The notes below the pieces were generated by a model that was not told where the DNA came from, did no database searches, and was given only the letters and a program-made list of their open reading frames with translations. From Candidatus Melainabacteria bacterium (GTDB taxonomy: Bacteria > Actinomycetota > Actinomycetes > Mycobacteriales > Pseudonocardiaceae), in NCBI GenBank assembly GCA_903970565.1, contig CAJCJE010000262.1:1-12031 (forward strand): a stretch of DNA of 12,031 bases. Direction: 5' to 3'. The position numbers and the translations under genes are program-made. Below are positions 6,800 to 12,031 of the stretch, in pieces (within the stretch, counting starts at the first letter, position 1; every line of letters starts with the position of its first letter).

Positions 6800-8824
6800 C
6801 TAGCTTCCGCAGCCGGTCACCCGGTAGAGCCTGAGGTCGGGGCCGGCCGAGTCGACCAGCTGGAATCCGGGATTCGGGCCGGGGTCGGCAAAACCGGGGT
6901 AGGCATGGACCCTGGCGTCCACATCGGGCCCGCTGACCCAGAACCGGCCGTTGCCGATCAGCAGGTAGCCGACGTGCAGTTGGCGGACGGCCGGGCACAC
7001 GGCCGGATCGGTGCCGAGGTCGTCGAGGTGCGCGGCGAGCAGGTCCTGCGCGGGCGAGGTGTTGATTCCCAGGTGCGCGAACAGGGTCCGGCGATCCGCC
7101 AGTGCCCAGAGCAGCGCGCTGCCGTCCCACGGATTGTCCGCGACCACCGAGCCGGCCGGGATGTCCTGCTTGATCCGCGCGTAGAAAGCCTGTTCGGCCG
7201 GGTTGACCAGCCAGCCCTCCGGGTTGTACCCGGTCAGCGTGTCGGTTCGCCGGAAGGTGAGCTGGGCGACGTGGTCGCGCAGGTACAAACCCTTGGTGCC
7301 GATGAGGACCAGGATCAGCACGATGACCGTGGCCAGTCCCGTTCGGACCGGTCGCCGGGCCCGCGGCACCCGGTCGGAACGGTCCAGCAGCACACCGAGT
7401 TTGCCGGCCAGGAAGATGATGCCGGCGACCGCGAGCGGCACGGTGGTGATCGGCAGCATGGCGGCCAACCGATAGGCGTCGTTGTACCAGTAACCGGTGA
7501 ACTTCTGGGTGTCCGGCCGGTTGATCGCGGCGGTCACCACGTACAGGAACGCGGACACCGCGTAACCGGCCACCACCCAGCGCAGGGTGACCTGCCAGCG
7601 GCACAGCACCAGGCCGATGAGGACCAGCGCGGAGAGCACCCAGAGCGCGGCGAAGCCGTTGGTGAAGGTCGGCCCGCTGGCCGCGTTCGCCACCACCTGA
7701 CCAACGGCCTGCGCGGGGGTTTCGAAGGACGGCCAGTACATGGTGCGCACCGAGGCCAGCGCGGGCGTGGTGGCCACGAACCACCAGCCGGCGAGCGCGA
7801 CGACGACCGCGAGCACGATCTCGGCGATGCCGCGCCACAGCGTGCCGTTGCGGTGCAGGGCAATCGCGCGGCGGCCGAGCGCGACCGCGATCGGGAACAG
7901 CGACAGCACGGCCAGGCTGAACAGCACGTTCGGCTGGGCGAACCCTCCGGCGAGCAGCACGACCGGCAGCAGCAGCCAGGCCCGGCCCCGGCCGATCGGG
8001 TCGGTCGGGGCGAGGCCGGTGATGGAGATGACCACGGCCAGTCCGGCCGGCGCGATCGACATGGCCAGCAGGTTCGGCCACAGGATGCCGAACCCGAGCA
8101 GTCCCCAGGGAAACGCGGTGAAGCCGATGCTGACCAGGCCGGTCAGCGCCAGCGCGATCCGGGACGGTCCGAAGATCTGCCTGGCCAAAAGCAGGCAGGA
8201 CAGCGGCCACACCACGAGCACGGCGGCGGCGGAGAACATGTTGGCGGCCAACGGAATGGAGCTGCCGGTGCTCAGGACCACCAGCGAGGTCAGGTCGTGC
8301 CAGGCGGCCGGGTAGAACACGCCGGGAATTCCGGGCGTGCCCAGGGTGCCCATCGTCAGCGAGGAGCCGTTGCGGGTGTCCAGGATCAGCGCGACCGCGT
8401 TGTAGTGGAACACCGCGTCGTAGGTCTGGGACAGCTCGTCCGGATGGTGCAGGCCGAGCACCATGATCACCGCGCCGAGCGCGAGCGCCGGCAGCAGACC
8501 GAGGAAGGCGGTCAGCGTGACGCTGCGTGGGTCGGCGGTTCGAGCCGGCGCGCGGTGGCGCAGCGCGAAGCCGACCCCGGCGGTGATGACCGCGACCAGC
8601 AGGCAGACCACCAGCACCAGCGGCACCGACCAGCGCAGGCCCAGTTTCGCCGCGACCACCGCGAGTGTCGCGACCAGACCGACGCTGACCACCGGAGCGA
8701 TCGCGGCAGCGGCGATTCCGCGCAGCCCGATGCCGTAGGTGACCAGCAGACCGGGCACGAGCAGCCACGCGAGACCGACGATGGCGACCCCACCGGCTTC
8801 CACCCAACTCAGCAACACAAGCAT
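6800..8824 (-). CDS. DUF6541-type polytopic membrane protein, GT-C-like glycosyltransferase candidate
   Basis: From ATG 8824 the product has 674 residues: about 12-14 hydrophobic helices through residue ~510, then a ~150-residue polar C-terminal domain. The first large loop holds HPDELSQTYDAVFHYNAV (127-144), whose acidic residue and D-x-x-FH pattern resemble the catalytic first loop of GT-C enzymes using polyprenyl-phosphate sugars. TGYWYNDAYRLAA (443-455) and DNPWDGSALLWAL (563-575) are further likely conserved segments. Cys610 and Cys672 could form a disulfide outside the cell. The expected role is transfer of a lipid-linked sugar to a cell-wall glycan on the outer face, comparable in size and layout to mycobacterial Rv3779. 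Family assignment is by recognition. GTG 8818 is better spaced from the ribosome binding site and is an equally likely start; TTG 8881 would add 19 unsupported residues. Confidence 0.8.
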   Translation of the reverse strand: MLVLLSWVEAGGVAIVGLAWLLVPGLLVTYGIGLRGIAAAAIAPVVSVGLVATLAVVAAKLGLRWSVPLVLVVCLLVAVITAGVGFALRHRAPARTADPRSVTLTAFLGLLPALALGAVIMVLGLHHPDELSQTYDAVFHYNAVALILDTRNGSSLTMGTLGTPGIPGVFYPAAWHDLTSLVVLSTGSSIPLAANMFSAAAVLVVWPLSCLLLARQIFGPSRIALALTGLVSIGFTAFPWGLLGFGILWPNLLAMSIAPAGLAVVISITGLAPTDPIGRGRAWLLLPVVLLAGGFAQPNVLFSLAVLSLFPIAVALGRRAIALHRNGTLWRGIAEIVLAVVVALAGWWFVATTPALASVRTMYWPSFETPAQAVGQVVANAASGPTFTNGFAALWVLSALVLIGLVLCRWQVTLRWVVAGYAVSAFLYVVTAAINRPDTQKFTGYWYNDAYRLAAMLPITTVPLAVAGIIFLAGKLGVLLDRSDRVPRARRPVRTGLATVIVLILVLIGTKGLYLRDHVAQLTFRRTDTLTGYNPEGWLVNPAEQAFYARIKQDIPAGSVVADNPWDGSALLWALADRRTLFAHLGINTSPAQDLLAAHLDDLGTDPAVCPAVRQLHVGYLLIGNGRFWVSGPDVDARVHAYPGFADPGPNPGFQLVDSAGPDLRLYRVTGCGS

Positions 8825-8826
8825 TT

Positions 8827-8831
8827 CCCCT
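8827..8831 (-). promoter_or_regulatory. Shine-Dalgarno (AGGGG) for the DUF6541-type gene
   Basis: On the minus strand AGGGG precedes ATG 8824 by only 2 nt but precedes in-frame GTG 8818 by 8 nt. Normal spacing favours GTG 8818, while annotation pipelines would probably choose the ATG. The site argues against TTG 8881, which lies upstream of it. Confidence 0.5.
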
Positions 8832-8899
8832 GACAACACCTGGATCGCCCACCGTGGGCGTCGCGATGGAATGGGCGACAACGCACCTGTCGCGAGGGC

Positions 8900-8905
8900 A
8901 CTGTA
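8900..8905 (-). promoter_or_regulatory. Possible -10 element (TACAGT) for the DUF6541-type gene
   Basis: On the minus strand TACAGT fits TANNNT and would give a transcript start near 8893 with a ~70-nt leader containing the ribosome binding site. The upstream -35 region is not recognisable, so this is weak. Confidence 0.3.
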
Positions 8906-8980
8906 CGCCGCCGTTGTCCGGGCCCGAGCAGCAGAACCGGCAGCCAGGACAACGGATCATTCCGGTAATTGGGACACCCG

Positions 8981-9000
8981 CAGTGTCGGCCAGTGTCGGC
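8981..9000 (+). repeat. Exact 10-bp tandem repeat in the divergent intergenic region
   Basis: CAGTGTCGGC occurs twice head-to-tail at 8981-8990 and 8991-9000, between the divergently transcribed DUF6541-type and DDN-family genes. The one-helical-turn period would place two protein monomers on the same face, so an operator is possible. Apart from this and the promoter-like hexamers, nothing else is seen in 8832-9059. Confidence 0.6.
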
Positions 9001-9059
9001 ACGGAGAAAAACCCGCTGCCCCACGCGGGCAACGAAACGCGGCAACTGCCGAGGGGCAA

Positions 9060-9065
9060 TAGTCT
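9060..9065 (+). promoter_or_regulatory. -10 element (TAGTCT) of a probable leaderless promoter
   Basis: TAGTCT ends 6 nt before ATG 9072. There is no convincing Shine-Dalgarno at normal spacing (GAGGGG at 9051-9056 is 15 nt away). This is the fourth gene in the window with the same geometry. Confidence 0.55.
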
Positions 9066-9071
9066 GACCGG

Positions 9072-9542
9072 ATGCGCAATCCTCTGGGTGTGGCCATTCG
9101 CCGAGTCGGCCGGGAGCCGTGGTTTCCGCGTGCGTTCGGCTGGATAGTGCCGGTGGACACGCTGGTGCACCGGATGAGCGGTGGCCGGTTCGGCCTGACC
9201 GGTTTGGCCGGCGTCAACTCCCTGCTGCTCACCACGACCGGCCGGCGCAGCGGCGAGCCGCGCACGGTCGCGCTCACCTGCGCGCCCTACCAGGACGACT
9301 ATCTGGTGGCCGGCTCCAACTGGGGCGGCGATCGGCATCCCGGCTGGTCGGCCAATCTGCTCGCCGAGCCGGCCGCCACCATCACCGTGCACGGCCGCGC
9401 CAGGCCGGTGCGGGCCAGGCTGCTGGCCGGGCCGGAGCGCGAGCGAATGTGGGCGGTGCTGGCCGCGCACTGGCCGCCCTACCACGCCTATGCCGCCCGC
9501 GCGGACCGCGAGATCCGGGTCTTCCTACTGGAACGCGCCTGA
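9072..9542 (+). CDS. F420-dependent nitroreductase / quinone reductase family protein (DDN family)
   Basis: The 156-residue product matches the deazaflavin-dependent nitroreductase family. LLLTTTGRRSGEPRTVAL (51-68) is the split-barrel strand pair that holds the F420 phosphate and tail. YLVAGSNWGG (77-86) and HPGWSANLLAEP (89-100) complete the cofactor site, and a C-terminal segment ends IRVFLLERA. The length is normal for the family. Members use reduced F420 to reduce quinones, nitro compounds or unsaturated ketones, often at the membrane surface; the N-terminal amphipathic helix would suit that. The physiological substrate cannot be inferred. The gene stands alone, 134 nt from the next gene's start, and probably produces a leaderless message. 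Confidence 0.9.
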   Translation: MRNPLGVAIRRVGREPWFPRAFGWIVPVDTLVHRMSGGRFGLTGLAGVNSLLLTTTGRRSGEPRTVALTCAPYQDDYLVAGSNWGGDRHPGWSANLLAEPAATITVHGRARPVRARLLAGPERERMWAVLAAHWPPYHAYAARADREIRVFLLERA

Positions 9543-9624
9543 CAGTTTGGGGCAGCCAGCGAATGCGGTGGCGGGCGGCGCGAATGCGGGCGAATTCTTC
9601 CTCCCGCGCCACGGGGTCCTCGGC

Positions 9625-9630
9625 TACGTT
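9625..9630 (+). promoter_or_regulatory. Possible -10 element (TACGTT) for the amine oxidase gene
   Basis: TACGTT fits TANNNT and would start a transcript near 9637, giving a ~38-nt leader that contains AAGGAG at 9660. No clear -35 is seen. Confidence 0.35.
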
Positions 9631-9659
9631 CTGAAACCAGACCCGTACCCCCCGCACCC

Positions 9660-9665
9660 AAGGAG
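9660..9665 (+). promoter_or_regulatory. Shine-Dalgarno (AAGGAG) that favours GTG 9675 over ATG 9666
   Basis: AAGGAG abuts ATG 9666 directly, which is too close for initiation there, but is 9 nt from the in-frame GTG at 9675. The start is therefore taken as GTG 9675. Confidence 0.75.
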
Positions 9666-9674
9666 ATGCCGACC

Positions 9675-11321
9675 GTGGCACGGACCCAACTGGCTCAACT
9701 GATCGGGAAGATGGTCGCCGAACGCCGTAGCCGTGACCGCGCTGACGCGACACCGCGCCGGCAGGTCAGCAGGCGTGAGTTCCTCGCCAGGAGCGCCGCC
9801 GTCGGGATCGGGGCCGGCGCGGTCGCGCTGGGCGCCGGCGCGGCACTGCCCTCGGCGGCGGCAACCGCGACCGCGTCCACAACAGCGACCGGGCAGCGCC
9901 GGATCGCCATCGTCGGCGCCGGGATCAGCGGTCTCGCGGCTGCCCTGGAGTTACAGGACAAGGGCATCGCCGCAACGGTGTACGAGGCGAACACCAGGGT
10001 CGGCGGCCGGATGTTCTCGGCCGGGCCGGGCAGCTACTGGGACGCCGGCCAGGTCTCGGAGTGGGGCGGCGAGCTGATCGACACCGACCACACGGTGATC
10101 CAGAGTCTCGCCCAGCGTTTCGGTCTGCCCCTGGACGACCTGCACGCCGCGATGCCGGCCGGAGCCACCGACACCTACTTCTTCGACGGCCACTACTACC
10201 CCTACGCGCAGGCGTCCGCCGATTTCGAACCGGTGTACGCGGCCCTGCAGAAGGATCTCGACTCGTTCGACTATCCGGTCACCTACGACGCGGACAACAC
10301 CCCGGCCGGGATCACCCTGTCCAACATGACCGTCTACGACTGGATCGAGAGCCGGGTGCCGGGCGGGCACCGCAGCACCTTCGGCAAACTGCTGGACGTC
10401 GCCTACAACATCGAGTTCGGCGCGCAGACCACCGCGCAGACCTCACTGGGCCTGCTCGGCCTGCTCGGTTACCAGGAGGCTCCCGGCGACTTCGACATGT
10501 TCGGTACCAGCGACGAGCGCTACCACATCCGGGGCGGAAACCAGCAGCTCCCGCGCGCCATCGCGGCCATCCTGCCCGCCGATGCCGTGCGGCTGGGCTG
10601 GCAACTGGTGTCGCTGGCGGTGGAAAACGACGGCACCCAGACGCTGACCTTCTCCGGCGAAGGCGGCACCAGGACGGTCACCGCCGACCACACCATCCTC
10701 GCCGTGCCGCTGGGGGTCATGAAGCGCATCGACTTCTCCAGGGCCCGGTTCGACGCGCGCAAGCAGGCCACGTACGCGGCGATGCCGATGGGCGTCAACG
10801 GCAAGCTGCAACTCCAGTTCGAGTCCCGGTTGTGGAACGGCACCGGCGCCTGGCCGGGTCGGTCGACGGGTGAGAGCTACGCGGACACCGGCTACCAGAA
10901 CACCTGGGACGTCAGCAGGGCCCAGCCCGGCGCGCAGGGCATCCTGGTGGACTACCTCGGTGGTGACGTGGCGCGCTCGTTCACCCCGGACCGGCCGTTT
11001 CGCACCGCGAACGACCCAAGGACCCGGCAGTACGCGCGCCGGTTCCTGAGTCAGATCGAGCCGGTGTATCCGGGTCTGACGGCGCTGTGGAACGGCAGGG
11101 CGCTGATGTCGACCTGGTACCTCAACCCGTTCTCCTTCGGTTCGTACTCCTACTGGTCGCCCGGCTACTGCCAGCACTACGCCGGTTATGAGGGCGTCCG
11201 CCAGGGGAATGTGCACTTCGCCGGCGAGCACTGCTCGGTCAACTTCCAGGGCTACATGGAGGGCGGCGCCGAGGAGGGCCAGCGCGCCGCCGACGAGATC
11301 ATCGCCGACCTCGGCAGGTAG
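9675..11321 (+). CDS. Tat-exported flavin amine oxidase (FAD-dependent)
   Basis: The 548-residue product has a twin-arginine signal, SRREFLARSAA (32-42), then an Ala/Gly-rich hydrophobic stretch to about residue 63. This predicts export of the folded, FAD-loaded enzyme. The mature part begins with the dinucleotide-binding motif IAIVGAGISGLAAALEL (77-93), Glu104 in VYEAN for the FAD ribose, and VGGRMFS (109-115). The C-terminal FAD segment HFAGEHCS, followed by GYMEGGAEEGQRAADEI, is typical of the flavin monoamine oxidase / L-amino acid oxidase superfamily. The expected reaction is oxidation of a primary amine or amino acid to an imine, releasing H2O2 and, after hydrolysis, ammonia. The substrate is not evident. 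GTG 9675 is supported by the ribosome binding site. A hairpin terminator follows 7 nt after the stop, so the gene is probably monocistronic. Confidence 0.9.
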   Translation: MARTQLAQLIGKMVAERRSRDRADATPRRQVSRREFLARSAAVGIGAGAVALGAGAALPSAAATATASTTATGQRRIAIVGAGISGLAAALELQDKGIAATVYEANTRVGGRMFSAGPGSYWDAGQVSEWGGELIDTDHTVIQSLAQRFGLPLDDLHAAMPAGATDTYFFDGHYYPYAQASADFEPVYAALQKDLDSFDYPVTYDADNTPAGITLSNMTVYDWIESRVPGGHRSTFGKLLDVAYNIEFGAQTTAQTSLGLLGLLGYQEAPGDFDMFGTSDERYHIRGGNQQLPRAIAAILPADAVRLGWQLVSLAVENDGTQTLTFSGEGGTRTVTADHTILAVPLGVMKRIDFSRARFDARKQATYAAMPMGVNGKLQLQFESRLWNGTGAWPGRSTGESYADTGYQNTWDVSRAQPGAQGILVDYLGGDVARSFTPDRPFRTANDPRTRQYARRFLSQIEPVYPGLTALWNGRALMSTWYLNPFSFGSYSYWSPGYCQHYAGYEGVRQGNVHFAGEHCSVNFQGYMEGGAEEGQRAADEIIADLGR

Positions 11322-11328
11322 CGAAACC

Positions 11329-11364
11329 CCGGCCGCGCCGGCCGATTCCGGTCGGCGCGGCCGG
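11329..11364 (+). terminator. 15-bp GC-rich hairpin terminator after the amine oxidase
   Basis: The arms 11329-11343 and 11350-11364 pair over 15 positions with a single G-U, around a 6-nt loop (GATTCC). The hairpin is 7 nt past the stop codon. The following bases are T/G-rich rather than a true U-tract. Confidence 0.85.
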
Positions 11365-11417
11365 ACTCTGGTTGGTTTGGCTCTGGTTGGCCGGATTCCG
11401 GGGCCGGACTCTGATTG
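11341..11417 (+). repeat. Short imperfect direct repeats overlapping and following the terminator
   Basis: GGCCGGACTCTGGTTG (11359-11374) recurs as GGCCGGACTCTGATTG (11402-11417). GCCGATTCCGG (11341-11351) recurs with one extra G at 11390-11401. CTCTGGTTGG occurs at 11366-11375 and 11381-11390. Together they look like a partial duplication of the terminator's 3' flank. Confidence 0.6.
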
Positions 11418-11847
11418 CCGGCGCACCCTCGTGGGATGTCAAGGTCCGAAAGTCGGATCGCGGACCTACCGGTGGACCGTCGCCGCCACCGTCGGTCGCT
11501 CGGCCGGGATCATCGGCGCGCTCCGGCCACGATGCCCGCCCGACCTTGGCGAATGTCCGGCATCGATCCGTCGCCGGAGGACGGTGTCGCGGACCGGGAC
11601 AACCGAATACGAGTCGGCGCGCCCACGGCCCGAACACGAATGACGTCAACGGTAGCGCAATTCGACTGATATTCGCGGAAATTATTCCTCCAGAAATTGC
11701 CGAAAAGCCAACTGTCAACTCGTCCTATGATCCAATAAACAAATAGTGAACTCAACCTGCGTATGGGTACACTCCCGCAGGTTGAACGGGTTGACGAACC
11801 AATGATCGTGCCGGTCGTCTGGCGCTGGAGATGAAAGCGGGTCCAGG
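11365..11847. other. Gene-free intergenic stretch with an AT-rich section
   Basis: No convincing gene is seen here. The first half keeps the genome's high GC and has open frames on both strands with no family match, no ribosome binding site and Arg/Pro-rich translations. Positions 11641-11750 drop to 46 G/C in 110 bases (about 42%, counted by hand) and include the palindrome TGACGTCA at 11641-11648. A TATGAT hexamer at 11726-11731 is close to the -10 consensus. The AT-rich section is best read as the regulatory region for the gene starting at 11848. Confidence 0.6.
11752..11785 (+). promoter_or_regulatory. Inverted repeat enclosing a -10-like hexamer; candidate operator-promoter
   Basis: TCAACCTGCG (11752-11761) and CGCAGGTTGA (11776-11785) are exact reverse complements separated by 14 nt. 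The spacer contains TACACT (11768-11773), a TANNNT -10 match that would start transcription near 11780 and leave a leader of roughly 68 nt. A repressor bound to the arms would cover that promoter. Alternatively, if transcription starts from TATGAT at 11726, the arms would form a 10-bp hairpin in the leader. Confidence 0.45.
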
Positions 11848-12031
11848 GTGGGTATTCGCGCTGGTATTGGTGGGGTCGCCTCGACAGGTGCCGCCGCGCT
11901 GCTGGCAGTTACGGCGGTGGCGACACTGTCCGGGCCGGCGCTCGCCTCGCCGTCGGGTTCGGGCGCGCCGGATGTCGGGGCGAGTGGTGGCGGCGCGGTG
12001 ATCGTGGTGCTGAAGAATCAGGACACCACCG
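11848..12031 (+). CDS. Secreted protein N-terminus, probable S8 (subtilisin-like) peptidase (3' end outside window)
   Basis: The frame from GTG 11848 is open to the window end. It starts with a Sec-type signal peptide: MGIRAGIG, a hydrophobic Ala/Leu/Val core, and a probable cleavage after ALA in SGPALASPSG (about residues 30-33). A short Gly/Ser-rich spacer is followed by AVIVVLKNQDTT. That last segment resembles the first strand of the inhibitor I9 propeptide that precedes subtilisin-type catalytic domains in actinomycete secreted proteases. GTG is the only start codon in this frame after the stop at 11803-11805. The ribosome binding site is weak (AGCGGG at 11836-11841). The peptidase identity rests on about a dozen residues; the catalytic domain is not in the window. 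Confidence 0.6.
   Translation, partial: MGIRAGIGGVASTGAAALLAVTAVATLSGPALASPSGSGAPDVGASGGGAVIVVLKNQDTT

Noticed and set aside
5390..8833. Very long plus-strand open frame (over 1100 codons) across the repeat gene and the DUF6541-type gene
   Set aside because: The translation is Arg/Gln/Gly/Asp/His-rich low complexity with no domain. It is the antisense and out-of-frame shadow of two well-supported genes, a common artefact of high GC.
5724..9485. Even longer minus-strand open frame (over 1250 codons)
   Set aside because: It is out of frame with the DUF6541-type gene and antisense to the repeat and DDN-family genes. Its composition is Arg/Gly/Pro-rich without recognisable motifs.
11372..11746. 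124-codon plus-strand open frame in the intergenic region
   Set aside because: No ribosome binding site or recognisable domain. Its composition swings from Pro/Arg/Ser-rich to AT-rich codons, following local base content rather than coding bias.
11510..11755. Minus-strand open frame starting in the AT-rich stretch, with a hydrophobic N-terminus
   Set aside because: The TTG start has no Shine-Dalgarno, and the hydrophobic start is explained by AT-rich codons. The rest is Arg/Ser-rich without a family.
11831..11956. ATG 11831 with an adjacent GGAG as the start of the last gene
   Set aside because: That frame gives an Arg/Cys/Trp-rich peptide and soon stops, while the GTG 11848 frame gives a proper signal peptide and a propeptide-like segment.

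Overview
The window reads as chromosomal DNA from a high-GC actinomycete. The genes show strong third-position G/C bias, many GTG/TTG starts, an F420-type reductase family, twin-arginine export, and four genes that look leaderless. A member of the Pseudonocardiales or a related mycelial order is a reasonable guess, but nothing here fixes the genus.

Layout. (1) 1-1035: the C-terminal end of a large secreted protein made of ~120-residue repeats (RLLDTR ... YPDG ... ASNLNF ... ANLV ... YNLNG ... GYY), closed by a perfect 17-bp hairpin terminator. (2) 1152-5366: five same-strand, tightly packed genes: a Wzx/MATE-like polytopic flippase candidate, a polyprenyl-phosphate-sugar-synthase-like GT2 enzyme, a DUF2304 small membrane protein, a second GT2 glycosyltransferase and a class I SAM methyltransferase. 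(3) 5514-6725: a complete secreted protein with a signal peptide and three copies of the same repeat as in (1). (4) 6800-8824, minus strand: a ~674-residue polytopic membrane protein of the DUF6541 / GT-C-like type, sharing a bidirectional hairpin terminator with (3). (5) 9072-9542: an F420-dependent nitroreductase (DDN-family) protein. (6) 9675-11321: a Tat-exported flavin amine oxidase. (7) 11322-11847: a 526-nt intergenic region with a terminator, short repeats, an AT-rich stretch and a promoter-like inverted repeat. (8) 11848 to the window end: the N-terminus of a secreted protein, probably an S8 (subtilisin-like) peptidase.

How the genes may work together. The order flippase - GT2 - DUF2304 resembles the mycobacterial Rv3630-Rv3631-Rv3632 group, where Rv3631 (PpgS) makes a polyprenyl-phospho-amino sugar with help from Rv3632. 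There the membrane transferase Rv3779 uses the product to decorate arabinogalactan. The DUF6541-like protein on the opposite strand could be the equivalent extracytoplasmic transferase. The window may therefore hold a nearly complete lipid-linked sugar pathway for cell-envelope decoration, expanded by a second GT2 and a methyltransferase and bracketed by two paralogous secreted repeat proteins. The mycobacterial comparison is from memory and was not searched.

A notable expression feature is that four genes (1152, 2603, 4761, 9072) each have a TANNNT hexamer exactly 6 nt before the start codon, the geometry expected of leaderless transcripts. The genes at 3821, 5514 and 9675 instead have a clear Shine-Dalgarno sequence.
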